A program made the position numbers and the translations under genes. Of a stretch of 64,000 bases of DNA, positions 16,714 to 25,681 are shown in pieces. Source of the stretch: Rhodospirillaceae bacterium. Its GTDB lineage: Bacteria; Pseudomonadota; Alphaproteobacteria; Kiloniellales; DSM-21159. Under the pieces are notes generated by a model. The model was given only the letters and a program-made list of their open reading frames with translations, ran no database searches and was not told where the DNA came from. The stretch is from the NCBI GenBank assembly GCA_006969625.1, contig CP030885.1, forward strand, positions 558,001-622,000, written 5' to 3'. Numbering within the stretch: position 1 is the first letter of the stretch; each line of letters begins with the position of its first letter.

Positions 16714-17574
16714 TCAGTCGGGCGCCGCCAGGAAATCAAGGCTGGCGCCATGCGGCACCAGGCGCCGCACCTCCGGGTCGCGGGGCGCGACGCTGTGGCC
16801 GCTCGTCGGATGCAGCAGGTGATAGCCAGTCTCGGCGAGCCGGTCCAACACCTCTTGCAGGCCGTTCGGCCGCTCGTCCTGGATATAGGGCGCGATCTCG
16901 ATGAGCATTAGCGGCCGGTGACGGCGCAGAGTCTCGCCCGCGCCGGCCAGAACCTGCGCCTCGTGCCCGTCCACGTCGATCTTGATGGCGGCGATCCCCC
17001 GCCCGCCCAGCGCGGCGCTCTCGCGTACCAAGCGGTCCAGGGTGACGGCCTGGGCCCCGCCCACGGACTTGCGCGCGCCAAGATGCAGCGGGTGCGTGCC
17101 GGCAGCAGCGCCGCCGACCGGCCAGCTTGCGTAGATGCCCTCCGGCTTGACCGCCTCCCGCGCCTCGCGATCGACCAACAGAGCCTGAACCGGCGTGACC
17201 CGCGCCGCGAGTTCCGGGTTGAGCTGCAGGTTGCGACGCAGCTTGGTGAAGGCGTAGTCGGTCGGCTCGATCGCGAGCACACGGCCCTCGGCGCCCAGCA
17301 GACGGGCGATCGGCAGCGTGAAGGCGCCGATGTTGGCGCCGACGTCCAGAACGGCGGCGGCGCTGCCGGCGATACGGGCGCGGAAGCGGTCGGGGATCGG
17401 CTGGTACTGGCCCAGGTAGACGGCCAGATCGATGCCTTCGTTCAGGTCCAGGGCCCAATGCACGCCTTGGCGGCGGACCAGAGTCTCGTCGGACAGCCCG
17501 GCCAGGCGCCGCGCGCGGCGAAGCCCCAGGCTGGCGAGGCGCGCAATGGCAATCTTCTGGCGCGTCGTCAACAT
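16714..17574 (-). CDS. FkbM family methyltransferase
   Basis: A 286-residue SAM-dependent methyltransferase. Motif I is VLDVGANIGAFTLPIARLLG (~75-94), followed by VLAIEPTDYAFTKLRRNL and the FkbM hallmark IAAIKIDVDGHEAQVLAGA. It ends in the usual IEIAPY and YHLLHPTSGHS strands. It probably O-methylates a sugar hydroxyl of the glycan. It lies in a minus-strand run with the flippase-like gene (16 bp) and the fusion protein. The acceptor cannot be told from the sequence. Confidence 0.88.
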   Translation of the reverse strand: MLTTRQKIAIARLASLGLRRARRLAGLSDETLVRRQGVHWALDLNEGIDLAVYLGQYQPIPDRFRARIAGSAAAVLDVGANIGAFTLPIARLLGAEGRVLAIEPTDYAFTKLRRNLQLNPELAARVTPVQALLVDREAREAVKPEGIYASWPVGGAAAGTHPLHLGARKSVGGAQAVTLDRLVRESAALGGRGIAAIKIDVDGHEAQVLAGAGETLRRHRPLMLIEIAPYIQDERPNGLQEVLDRLAETGYHLLHPTSGHSVAPRDPEVRRLVPHGASLDFLAAPD

Positions 17575-17590
17575 GGCGGCATCCGCGGAC

Positions 17591-18595
17591 TCAACGCGCC
17601 GCTTTCGGGCGCAAGACCCAGAGCAGGCCGCCCGGCAGGGAGATGCCGAGAAGAATCAGGCCAAAGAGCAGCGACAGACTGAGCGCCGCCTCGCCGGACA
17701 TGCCGACGAAGGCCAGAAGGGCGACGACGGCCCCTTCACGCAGCCCCCAGCCGGCGATCGACAGCGGGATCAGGGTCGCAAGCAGCGCCGAGGGCACCAG
17801 CAGGAGCGCATGCCAGATCGACAGCTCGACATCGATCGCTTGCGCCAGCACGAAGAAAACGACGGCCGCCAGGGCTTGCCCGCTGGCAGCGAGAACCACC
17901 AGGAGCGGCGAGACCCGGTTGCGCAAAAGCCTTCTCGCGTGGCCGCTAAGGTCGGCCAGCTCTGCGGCCACCCGCCACCGCAGCAGCCCGCGCGGCATGC
18001 CGCGGAGCAGCAGGAAGACCAGGATCGCGCTGCAACCGGCGAGGACGGCACCGGCCAACACGAGGCGCACGAAGGGGTCGTCGACCAGGCCGTGCAGCCA
18101 GATCTGCGCCGGCAGGACCAGGAGCACCAGCCCCAGCACGCCGACGAAGCGATCCAGCAGCACGCTCTGGATCGCGGCACGGGCGCTGCCCAGGAGAGGC
18201 GTCGCCCGAAACATGCGAATGGCGTCGCCGCCGATGCTCGAGGGCAGCGCCTGGTTGAAGAAGAAGCCTTCGAGCGTAAGGCGAAACGTCAGCAGTCCCG
18301 CCAGCTCGTGCCCGAGTCCGCGCAGGACCAGTGTCCAGCGCGCGGCGATGAGGCCGAGCTGTACGGCCAGGAGTCCGAAGGCCAGGGCCAGATAGCCTGG
18401 AGAGATATCGGCGAAGCGCTGCGCCACCGCAGTCATGTCGAACTTGCTGAACAGCAGCCAGATCAGCCCGCCGGATACGGCGAGCTTCAACAGCGTGAGG
18501 GACCAGGATCTCAGCCGCGCTTTGTCGCTGCGGCCACTAGGCAGCCCAGTCGCTGTCGCCTCGTCGCCGTGCTCGGGCATGGCCGGTGTCGGCAC
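17591..18595 (-). CDS. Flippase-like membrane protein (lysylphosphatidylglycerol synthase TM / UPF0104 family)
   Basis: A 334-residue polytopic protein with about eight membrane segments, beginning with LKLAVSGGLIWLLFSKFD and containing the family landmark FFFNQALPSSIGGDAIRMFR (loop with G-G-D). The C-terminal region (IPLSIAGWGLREGAVVALLAF) is also typical. In glycan loci such proteins are often called flippase-like or GT-accessory proteins; no lysyl-transfer domain is present. The start is a GTG at 18595 or the ATG at 18580. It precedes the FkbM gene in the same minus-strand run. Confidence 0.82.
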   Translation of the reverse strand: MPTPAMPEHGDEATATGLPSGRSDKARLRSWSLTLLKLAVSGGLIWLLFSKFDMTAVAQRFADISPGYLALAFGLLAVQLGLIAARWTLVLRGLGHELAGLLTFRLTLEGFFFNQALPSSIGGDAIRMFRATPLLGSARAAIQSVLLDRFVGVLGLVLLVLPAQIWLHGLVDDPFVRLVLAGAVLAGCSAILVFLLLRGMPRGLLRWRVAAELADLSGHARRLLRNRVSPLLVVLAASGQALAAVVFFVLAQAIDVELSIWHALLLVPSALLATLIPLSIAGWGLREGAVVALLAFVGMSGEAALSLSLLFGLILLGISLPGGLLWVLRPKAAR

Positions 18596-18734
18596 CTCGG
18601 AGAGCCCCTTTCCTGTCGCCTGCTACCGCCCCGGTTCGGCGAGGCCGTGATCCGCAGGGCCCGTCCGCCGTGGCGCGGCGGGGCGATGGGGCGCGCGGTG
18701 CGCGACTTCGTATGGCAATCGAGTGCGCCAAGTG

Positions 18735-19730
18735 TCAAGCGACGCAGCCCGCCAAGCCCGGGCGTTGCGCTATCTCGCTCCACGTCGCGGAGAGCGCCCG
18801 CTCGAGCGGCGTCAGCGCCGGCCGACCGCACAGGCGCTCGAACCGTCCCGTGCCGAGCTGCCGGTCGCCCACGTCGATGGCCGCCACCTCGGCGTCCAGC
18901 GGCCGCAGTTTGACGTGCCCGCGGCCGACCGCACGGCAGACCGCCTCGGCCAGGTCATGGATCGCCACGCTCTCGCCGGGAAGGTTCAGCGGCGTGAAGC
19001 CGGCCGGCAAGGTCGCCTCGGTCAAGCGCGCGACGGCGCGCGCCAGATCCGGGGCGAAGTGAACGGTCCGTCGCCGGTGCGTGCCGAGAACTTCGACCGC
19101 CTCGTCGGCCATCGCCGCACGCAGGAAAGTGCCGATCAGGCCGACATCCTCGATGCGCATCGGCATGCCCGGTCCGAAGGTGTTGCCGAAGCGCAGGCTG
19201 GCGACGGGAATGCCGTGGCGCTCGCCGGCCAGCGCAAGGTGCCGCTCGGCCGCCGTCTTGTGGATGCCCTGCACGTCGATCGGCACGAGCGGCGCCGTCT
19301 CGTCGAGGCCCTCCGCCTCGATCCGCCCGTACTGGTGGCGCGAGCCGAGGTAGATCAGCAGCGGCGGCGGCGACTCGGCCACGGCCTGGGCGAGGGCGAT
19401 GTGGGGGATCAGATTGAGCGCCAAGTCCTCCTGCGGGTGCTGGAGGCCGCCCCAATGGGAGGTCCAGCCCATGGCGTCGACCACCACCGGGCGATCCTCC
19501 AGCAGATCGGCGAGATCCCGCGGCCCGGCGATGCGCCGCTCGACCCGTTCCACGTCCTCCGGCAGGCGCGCGAAGCCAACCAGGGCCGATTCGGTGCGCG
19601 GCATCAGACCGTCGCAGGCAAGCACACGCCGACCTTCGGCCAGGAACTGCCGGCAGATGGCGCTGCCGATGAAACCGGCGCCGCCCAGGACCAGAATGGG
19701 GGGCCGTTCTGGCGAATCCGCTTCGGACAT
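18735..19730 (-). CDS. NAD-dependent epimerase/dehydratase (extended SDR)
   Basis: A 331-residue extended SDR. The Rossmann motif is LGGAGFIGSAICRQFL at the N-terminus, with the catalytic Ser in IYLGSRHQYGR. The usual YxxxK is replaced by QGIHK, like a subgroup of NDP-sugar enzymes that carry NGxxK. It acts on an activated sugar, either as an epimerase or a reductase. It ends a minus-strand pair with the nucleotidyltransferase (17 bp apart), opposite the dehydratase-aminotransferase-formyltransferase operon, which suggests one shared sugar pathway. Confidence 0.8.
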   Translation of the reverse strand: MSEADSPERPPILVLGGAGFIGSAICRQFLAEGRRVLACDGLMPRTESALVGFARLPEDVERVERRIAGPRDLADLLEDRPVVVDAMGWTSHWGGLQHPQEDLALNLIPHIALAQAVAESPPPLLIYLGSRHQYGRIEAEGLDETAPLVPIDVQGIHKTAAERHLALAGERHGIPVASLRFGNTFGPGMPMRIEDVGLIGTFLRAAMADEAVEVLGTHRRRTVHFAPDLARAVARLTEATLPAGFTPLNLPGESVAIHDLAEAVCRAVGRGHVKLRPLDAEVAAIDVGDRQLGTGRFERLCGRPALTPLERALSATWSEIAQRPGLAGCVA

Positions 19731-19747
19731 CGGCGACGCCGCGGCGC

Positions 19748-20470
19748 TCAGGTTCCGCCGCCGAAGCCGCGGGCGGCGGCGAACTCCTCGCGCGCCATCT
19801 CGTAGTCCTTGAGCTGGCCGATATCGATCCAGTAGTCGGACATGAGGTACTTGGCGATCGGCGCGCCGGACTCCAGCATCGACTTGATCAGGGTATCGAT
19901 GCCGAAATATTCGTTGTGCGGGATCAACTCGAAGATGCCCGGCTTCATCACGTAGATGCCCGCCAGGATCTCCTGCATGTAATTCGGCTTCTCCTCGACC
20001 TCGACCACGTAGTCGCCGTCCGTGATCACGCGCCCGAAGCGGAAGGGGATGGCGATCTCCTTGGTCACCACCGTCAGGTCGGCGTCCTTCGCCTGCGCGA
20101 AGGCCGCCAGCGCGCCGAAGTCCAGGTCGGTCAGGATGTCGCCGTTCATGACGAAGAAGGGCGCGTCGAGCCGATCCTTGATCAGCGACAGCGGCCCGAC
20201 CGTGCCCAGCGGCTCGTCCTCGCGGCTGACGACGATCTCGATGCCGTAGCGGCTACCGTCCCCGACCACCGCCTCCAGGTAATCCGACATGTAGTTGGTG
20301 GCGATGAACAGGCGCTCGACCCCGTGCTTCTTCAGCGCCAGGATCTGGATCTCGAGCACCGTGCTCTCGCCGATCGGCAGCAGCGGCTTGGGAATGATGT
20401 TGGTCAAGGGGCGTAGCCGCATGCCCAGCCCGCCGGCCAAAACCACTGCAGTCTTGATGCCCTCGGCCAC
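19748..20470 (-). CDS. Sugar-1-phosphate nucleotidyltransferase
   Basis: About 240 residues. The N-terminal nucleotide-binding loop is VVLAGGLGMRLRPLTNIIPK with the KPLLPIG that follows, then the metal-site Asp in FVMNGDILTDLDF and the VEEKPNYM segment near the sugar site. A GTG at 20470 is taken as the start, since a much longer in-frame extension runs antisense through the dehydratase gene. It makes an NDP-sugar from a sugar-1-phosphate; the base and sugar cannot be told. It is divergent from the dehydratase at 20630, leaving a 159-bp region that should hold both promoters. Confidence 0.87.
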   Translation of the reverse strand: MAEGIKTAVVLAGGLGMRLRPLTNIIPKPLLPIGESTVLEIQILALKKHGVERLFIATNYMSDYLEAVVGDGSRYGIEIVVSREDEPLGTVGPLSLIKDRLDAPFFVMNGDILTDLDFGALAAFAQAKDADLTVVTKEIAIPFRFGRVITDGDYVVEVEEKPNYMQEILAGIYVMKPGIFELIPHNEYFGIDTLIKSMLESGAPIAKYLMSDYWIDIGQLKDYEMAREEFAAARGFGGGT

Positions 20471-20629
20471 GCTTTCGCTCTCTACTTTGGGTCGGGGGAT
20501 GCCGCCTGGGGCTGCGGGCGCGGCGCGGCAGGGCCGGGAAGGCTCCGAGCAGCCGCAGCGCTGCGGCATTGTGTTCGCGTATCGTGTATGCCAAAGAACG
20601 GCCCGCCGCAAGCGAGCCGACCTGGACAA

Positions 20630-21865
20630 ATGTCGAATCCCTCCCGTCTCCTCGAACAGCCGAGCGCGTTCGAAACCGTCCCGGATGCCTTGGTCGGCGC
20701 GATCGTCGGACGCCGCGAGTCGCTGCTGGCGGCGGACATGACAGCCCATGCCGACGCCGTCCGCAAGGCCTTCGCCGGTCGCCGCATTCTCGTCGTCGGT
20801 GCCGCCGGTTCCATCGGCGCCGCCACAGTGAGGGCAATCTGCGCCCTGCGGCCGGCGTATCTCGCTCTCGTCGACATCTCCGAGAACGCCCTTGCCGATC
20901 TGGTGCGCCGGCTGCGGGCCAGCGACCTGACCGTCCCGGACGGCTTCTCCACCAGCGTCGTGGCCGCCGGCACGCCCGGCTTCGCGCGCTACTTCGCAGC
21001 CGAAGGTCCCTTCGACCTGACCATGAACTTCGCCGCGCTCAAGCACGTGCGTTCCGAGCGCGACCCCTACAGCCTGATGCGCCTGCTGGAGACCAACGTC
21101 CTGGCCACCGACCAGCTCGTCGAGCTGGTCCGGCAGCACAGCGGCCGGCTGTTCTCGGTGTCCTCGGACAAGGCGGTCCACCCGGCCAGCCTGATGGGCG
21201 CTTCGAAGCGCTGGATGGAGCTGCTGCTGGCCGATGGGCGGGTGCATGCCACCTCGGCGCGCTTCGCCAACGTGGCCTTTTCGGCCGGCAGCCTCTTGCA
21301 CGCTTTCCGGGATCGGCTGCTGGCCCGCCAGCCGCTCGGCGCGCCGAGCGACGTGTCGCGCTACTTCATCTCGCACCGGGAAGCCGCCGAGCTGTGCATC
21401 CTGGCCGCCGCGCTGGGCGCGCCCGGCGAGGTCTTCGTGCCGCGACTGTCGGCCGAACGCGACCTGCTGGCGATGACCGAGGCGGCGCGCCGTGTCCTGG
21501 CCTACTGCGGGCTGGAGCCGGAACTGCACGACGACGAGGAGTCCGCCAAGGCGAGCTGCGCGCTGCGCGCCGAACGGCCGACCGCCTGGCCTTGCGTCTT
21601 CGCCCCCAGCGACACGGCGGGCGAAAAGCCGATCGAGGAACTTTCCTACCCCGACGAGCCGCTGGACGAGTCGCGCCTGACCGCCGTATCGGTCGCAGGC
21701 ATCGCCCCGGCGGCGCCGGAGCGGCTGCGGGCCGCCCGCGACGGCCTGGCGGCCCTGCAGGCGGCGCCGGAATGGCGTAAGCCCGACATTGTCCGGTTGG
21801 TTGCGGACGTGGTCCCGCAGCTCGCGCACGTGGAAAGCGCGCGCTCCCTGGACGCCAAGCTGTGA
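20630..21865 (+). CDS. Soluble FlaA1/CapD-like sugar-nucleotide dehydratase
   Basis: About 411 residues. The Rossmann motif VVGAAGSIGAATVRAI is followed by LKHVRSERDP and the family core VSSDKAVHPASLMGASKRWM, where FlaA1/CapD enzymes place Asp, Lys and Met instead of the SDR Tyr. There is no membrane domain, unlike the second FlaA1-type protein at 51673. It likely removes water from an NDP-HexNAc to give a 4-keto-6-deoxy sugar. The ATG at 20630 is preferred; an in-frame ATG at 20588 is possible. It heads a tight operon with the aminotransferase and formyltransferase. Confidence 0.82.
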   Translation: MSNPSRLLEQPSAFETVPDALVGAIVGRRESLLAADMTAHADAVRKAFAGRRILVVGAAGSIGAATVRAICALRPAYLALVDISENALADLVRRLRASDLTVPDGFSTSVVAAGTPGFARYFAAEGPFDLTMNFAALKHVRSERDPYSLMRLLETNVLATDQLVELVRQHSGRLFSVSSDKAVHPASLMGASKRWMELLLADGRVHATSARFANVAFSAGSLLHAFRDRLLARQPLGAPSDVSRYFISHREAAELCILAAALGAPGEVFVPRLSAERDLLAMTEAARRVLAYCGLEPELHDDEESAKASCALRAERPTAWPCVFAPSDTAGEKPIEELSYPDEPLDESRLTAVSVAGIAPAAPERLRAARDGLAALQAAPEWRKPDIVRLVADVVPQLAHVESARSLDAKL

Positions 21866-21878
21866 GGAGGCGCCCGGC

Positions 21879-23027
21879 ATGACCGTGCCCGCCATGACCG
21901 CGCCCGCCGCACCGCAGATGCGCCGTGTCGACCTGGAGCCGCAGTTCCGCGCCTACGAGGACGAGATCCTCGCCGCCGTCCGGCGCGTGCTGGGCAGCGG
22001 CCGCTACACCCTGGCCGACGAGGGCGCCGCCTTCGAAGCGGCCTTCGCCGAGTACCTGGGCGTGCCCGCCTTCGTCGGCGTCGGCGACGGGACGCGGGCG
22101 ATTTCCATGGTGCTGCGCCTGCTCGGCCTCGGCCCGGGCGACGAGGTGCTGACCGTGCCCTTCACGGCGTTCCCCACGATCGCGGCCATCCTCGACATCG
22201 GCGCGGAGCCCGTCTTCGCCGACATCGACCCGGACAGCTACCTGATGACGCCCGACACCATGGCGGCGGCGCTGACCGCGCGCACCCGCGCCGTCGTGCC
22301 GGTGCATATCTTCGGGAACGTGGCCGACGTCGCCGGGTTGCAGGCTCGTCTTGTCGGGCTGGGACGAGAGGACGTGGCCCTGGTGGAGGACGCCGCCCAG
22401 GCGCACGGCAGCCGCCGGAACGGCGCCCTGGCCGGCAGCCTGGCCGACTTCGCCACCTTCAGCTTCTATCCGACCAAGAACCTGGGCGGCTACGGCGACG
22501 GCGGCGGTATCGCCTGCCGCGACCCGGAGGCGGCGGCGCGCCTACGGCGCCTGCGCAACTACGGCTTCGTGGACAAGGACACGGTGACGGAGGTCGGCAT
22601 CAACAGCCGCCTGGACGAGCTGCAGGCCGCCATACTGGCTGTCAAGCTGCGCCACCTGGACGCCATGAACGCCCGCCGCCGCGTTCTGGCCGCGCTCTAC
22701 GCCGCGACGTTGCCGGCGCTCGGCTTCGCCCTGCAGGCGATCCCGCGCGAGGTGGAAACCAACTGGCATGTCTTCGAACCGCGCACGGCGCCCGAGACCC
22801 GCGACCGCCTGGCCGCCGCCTGCGCGGCCGAGGGCATCCAGACCAACGTCTACTACGCCGTGCCGCACCACCTGCAGCCGGCGCTGGCGCACCTGGGCTA
22901 CCGCCCCGGCGACCTGCCCGGCGTCGAGGCGGTCTGCGCCGGCGGCCTCGCCCTGCCGCTCTATCCCGAGCTGCCCGAGGCCGACGTCCACCGCGTGATC
23001 GAAATCCTGCGCCGTCATGCCGAGTGA
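21879..23027 (+). CDS. DegT/DnrJ/EryC1/StrS sugar aminotransferase
   Basis: About 382 residues, PLP-dependent. The start MTVPAM at 21879 has GAGGAGG eight bases upstream. Family signs: RRVDLEPQFRAYEDEIL, VGDGTRAISMVLRLLGLG, EDAAQAHGS (cofactor Asp) and the PLP lysine in FYPTKNLGGYGDGG, then INSRLDELQAAIL. It would transfer an amino group to the 4-keto (or 3-keto) sugar made by the dehydratase just upstream. It overlaps the formyltransferase by 11 bp, a sign of translational coupling. Exact regiochemistry is unknown. Confidence 0.9.
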   Translation: MTVPAMTAPAAPQMRRVDLEPQFRAYEDEILAAVRRVLGSGRYTLADEGAAFEAAFAEYLGVPAFVGVGDGTRAISMVLRLLGLGPGDEVLTVPFTAFPTIAAILDIGAEPVFADIDPDSYLMTPDTMAAALTARTRAVVPVHIFGNVADVAGLQARLVGLGREDVALVEDAAQAHGSRRNGALAGSLADFATFSFYPTKNLGGYGDGGGIACRDPEAAARLRRLRNYGFVDKDTVTEVGINSRLDELQAAILAVKLRHLDAMNARRRVLAALYAATLPALGFALQAIPREVETNWHVFEPRTAPETRDRLAAACAAEGIQTNVYYAVPHHLQPALAHLGYRPGDLPGVEAVCAGGLALPLYPELPEADVHRVIEILRRHAE

Positions 23028-23958
23028 GCCGCGGCGCATTCTGCTGATCGGCCGGCACGAGTTGGCGCACGGCCTGGCGCGGCGCCTGCACGCGCGCGGC
23101 AATCCCCTCGCCCTGCTGCCGGCCCAGCGCGAGGACGCGCGCCGTTCCGGGCTCGGCGCCCTGGACCTGCCAGGGGTGCGGCGCTTGCCGCCGGAAAGCG
23201 ACCTGCCGGCCTGCGCCGAGGCGTTCGGCGCCGAGCTGCTGATCTCGGCCGGCTACGACCGCATCCTCAAGGCCGGCGACCTGCAGCGCCTGCCGCCGGC
23301 GGTGAACCTCCACTTCGGCGCCCTGCCGCGTTACCGCGGCAATCTCTCGATTCCCTGGGCGATCCTGAACGGCGAGGCGGAGGTCGGGATCACGTTGCAC
23401 GGCATCGCGCCGGGCATCGACGACGGGCCGATCCTGGATCAACGCTTCCTGTCGGTCGGCGAGGGGGACGCAGCCGCCGACGTCTACGGCGCGGCCGTTG
23501 CGTGCGGCATCGAGACGGCGCTGGACTACCTCGAGGCGCTGGAGGCCGGCACCGCGCCGAGGCCGCGCCCGCAGGACGAGTTGCGGGCGACCTATTACCC
23601 GCCCGAGTTCCCCGGCGGCTTGACGATCACCTGGCGCCAGACGGTGCGCCAGGCGCTGAACTATATCCGCGCCTGCCACTTCCCGCCCTATCCCGGCGCT
23701 GGCTCCTGGATCGCCGGCCGACGCCTGGAGTTCGCCTGGCCGGTGGCCTACCGCCTGGGGCGGCCCGAGGCACCGCCAGGGCAGATCGTCGAGGCGGCGG
23801 CCGACGGGGCCGGCATCGCCGTGCTGAATGGCGTCATCGTTCCCGGCGAGACTGTATGTGGGGAGCGTCGCTGGAACAGCTTCGCCGAAGCCGTGGACGC
23901 GCTCGGCCTTCGGGGTGGGCGCTTCATGCTGGCGCCCGATGCCGGAGAAGGCCGATAG
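23017..23958 (+). CDS. Formyltransferase-family enzyme, probable sugar N-formyltransferase
   Basis: A 313-residue relative of methionyl-tRNA formyltransferase. The catalytic Asn-His-Asp set is present: Asn in AVNLHFGALPRYRGN, His in ITLHGIAPG and Asp in IDDGPIL. It follows an aminotransferase gene directly and is not near def or rsm genes. The likely role is N-formylation, from N10-formyl-tetrahydrofolate, of the amino sugar produced upstream. The C-terminal domain does not look like the tRNA-binding OB fold of Fmt. Good family confidence; sugar identity is inference. Confidence 0.82.
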   Translation: MPSEPRRILLIGRHELAHGLARRLHARGNPLALLPAQREDARRSGLGALDLPGVRRLPPESDLPACAEAFGAELLISAGYDRILKAGDLQRLPPAVNLHFGALPRYRGNLSIPWAILNGEAEVGITLHGIAPGIDDGPILDQRFLSVGEGDAAADVYGAAVACGIETALDYLEALEAGTAPRPRPQDELRATYYPPEFPGGLTITWRQTVRQALNYIRACHFPPYPGAGSWIAGRRLEFAWPVAYRLGRPEAPPGQIVEAAADGAGIAVLNGVIVPGETVCGERRWNSFAEAVDALGLRGGRFMLAPDAGEGR

Positions 23959-23961
23959 GCC

Positions 23962-24672
23962 ATGGCCGACCTACCTTGCGTCACGGCAATCGTACCGGTC
24001 TTCAACGAGTCCGACTCCTTGCCACATGCGGTCGCGGCGCTGCGTGCGGCGCTCGGCGGACTGCCCAACCCCTACGAGATCCTGATCGTCGAGTCGGGCA
24101 GCACGGACGGCACAGCGGCGCTCGCCGACGCGCTGGCCGCCGAGCATGCCCAAGTGACCGTTGTCCACGAGGCCAGCCGCAACGGCTTCGGCTCCGCCCT
24201 GCGTCTGGGTTTCGCGACGGCCAAGGGGGATCTCGTCTGCGTGGTGCCGGCCGACCTGCCCTACGACCTGGCCGCCATCGGCCAGGCGCTCGCGCTCGTC
24301 GACGACAGCGACGCCGTGCTGAGCGAGCGGCGCCACGACGAGCGTTCGGCCTTCCGCCGCCTGCAGTCGCAAGTCTACGCCACGCTTTGCTGGCTTCTTC
24401 TCGGCCTACCGCGCACCTCGCCGAACGCCGCCTTCAAGATGTACCGGCGCCATCTGGTCGCCGACATGAGGCTGGATTCGATGGGTTGGTTCATCGATAC
24501 CGAGGTTGTATACCGGCTGCGCCAAATGAACGCGCGCATCCGCACCCTCAAGATCGACGTTCATACGCGCAAATACGGAGAGTCCTCAGTCACTTTGGCC
24601 GATTCGCTGCGCGTGTTCGGCCGGTTGATCGCGTTTCGCTGGAGCGTACTGGGTGAAAAGAGAAACTCTTGA
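23962..24672 (+). CDS. Family 2 glycosyltransferase
   Basis: A 236-residue GT2 enzyme: TAIVPVFNESDSLPHAVAAL, then EILIVESGSTDGTAALAD and RNGFGSALRLGFATAKGDLV. The usual acidic metal motif is PADLPYDL. There is no C-terminal membrane anchor. It sits 3 bp after the formyltransferase and overlaps the methyltransferase start by 20 bp, so it belongs to the same operon. It probably transfers the sugar made by this group or makes a polyprenyl-phosphate sugar. Confidence 0.85.
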   Translation: MADLPCVTAIVPVFNESDSLPHAVAALRAALGGLPNPYEILIVESGSTDGTAALADALAAEHAQVTVVHEASRNGFGSALRLGFATAKGDLVCVVPADLPYDLAAIGQALALVDDSDAVLSERRHDERSAFRRLQSQVYATLCWLLLGLPRTSPNAAFKMYRRHLVADMRLDSMGWFIDTEVVYRLRQMNARIRTLKIDVHTRKYGESSVTLADSLRVFGRLIAFRWSVLGEKRNS

Positions 24673-25660
24673 GGCGCTGCGTGCGCCGCTGAGCGGCAAT
24701 CCCCTGGAGATCGAGGTCTTCGAGCAGTCGGAGGACGGCTCCCGGATCGAGCAGGCGCGTCTGATCGATCGCGAGGCGGGCGTCTGGTACCGGCTGGAGG
24801 ACGGCATCGCCGAGCTGCTGCCGAGCGAGTACCAGAACGTCGAGCGCTGGGCGCGTTTCCGCGAGCGCTTTTCGCTCGAAGAGCAGGTCGCCGAGGCCGA
24901 GGCACGCACGCCCGACGCACAGCCGATCGAGCAGATCGAGTTCTTCGGCCGACATCACGACCAGTACGAAGAGGAGGTGGTCAAAAGCCCCTTTTACGAC
25001 GTGATGGATGCCGTAACCCTGGGCCATTGGCTGTCCGGGCACCCGCTGCGCGACAAGGCGCTGATCGAGGTCGGCGCGGGCTCGGGCCGCCAGACGCTGC
25101 CGCTGGCCCGCAGCGGCGCCCGGGTGCTGGCGACGGACCTTTCGGAAGAGATGCTGCGCTTGGCGCGCCGCAAGCTGCATGCCGCCGGCCTGCTCGAGCG
25201 GGTCGATTTCGCGGTCTGCCTGGCCGAGCGGCTGCCCGTCGCCTCCGACCGCTTCGACGCCGGTCTGATCTTCGGCAGCATGCACCACTTCAAGGATCCT
25301 GCCGCGTCCTTGCGCGAGATGGGGCGGGCGCTGCGCTCGGGCGCGCCGTTCTACCTGCTCGAGCCGCACGACAGTCCGGTGCGGCCGGTCTTCGACTGGC
25401 TGATGAACCGCTGGACGTTGTGGGAGGAAGAGGCGGCAGACGACCCGCTGTTCAACCGCGAGCAATTCGAGCGCTGGCTCGGCGCCGCCGGGTTTCGCAG
25501 CAGCGTCAGCTACTCCACCTACCTGCCGCCTCATCTCTTCTACTTGTTCCGGGGCGGATTGGGCCGAGCCCTGCTCGGCGGCAGCGACGCGGTCCTCTCG
25601 CGCATTCCTGGTCTCAACAAGCTGGCCGGCGTGATCACCGCCGAGGCCGTGAAGATCTAG
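24653..25660 (+). CDS. SAM-dependent class I methyltransferase
   Basis: A 335-residue methyltransferase starting with GTG inside the end of the GT2 gene. Motif I is ALIEVGAGSGRQTLPLA (~137-153), followed by VLATDLSEEMLRLARRKL and GLIFGSMHHFKDPAASL. An extended N-terminus of about 100 residues precedes the catalytic domain. It fits a sugar or lipid-sugar modifying enzyme. It is coupled to the GT2 by overlap and lies 21 bp upstream of the membrane protein that follows. Confidence 0.83.
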   Translation: MKRETLEALRAPLSGNPLEIEVFEQSEDGSRIEQARLIDREAGVWYRLEDGIAELLPSEYQNVERWARFRERFSLEEQVAEAEARTPDAQPIEQIEFFGRHHDQYEEEVVKSPFYDVMDAVTLGHWLSGHPLRDKALIEVGAGSGRQTLPLARSGARVLATDLSEEMLRLARRKLHAAGLLERVDFAVCLAERLPVASDRFDAGLIFGSMHHFKDPAASLREMGRALRSGAPFYLLEPHDSPVRPVFDWLMNRWTLWEEEAADDPLFNREQFERWLGAAGFRSSVSYSTYLPPHLFYLFRGGLGRALLGGSDAVLSRIPGLNKLAGVITAEAVKI

Positions 25661-25681
25661 AGCTTGGCGGAGCCGGCGCGC

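Noticed and set aside
19748..21895. 715-codon frame extending the nucleotidyltransferase upstream
   Set aside because: Upstream part is antisense to the dehydratase gene and lacks domains; GTG 20470 fits the family length.
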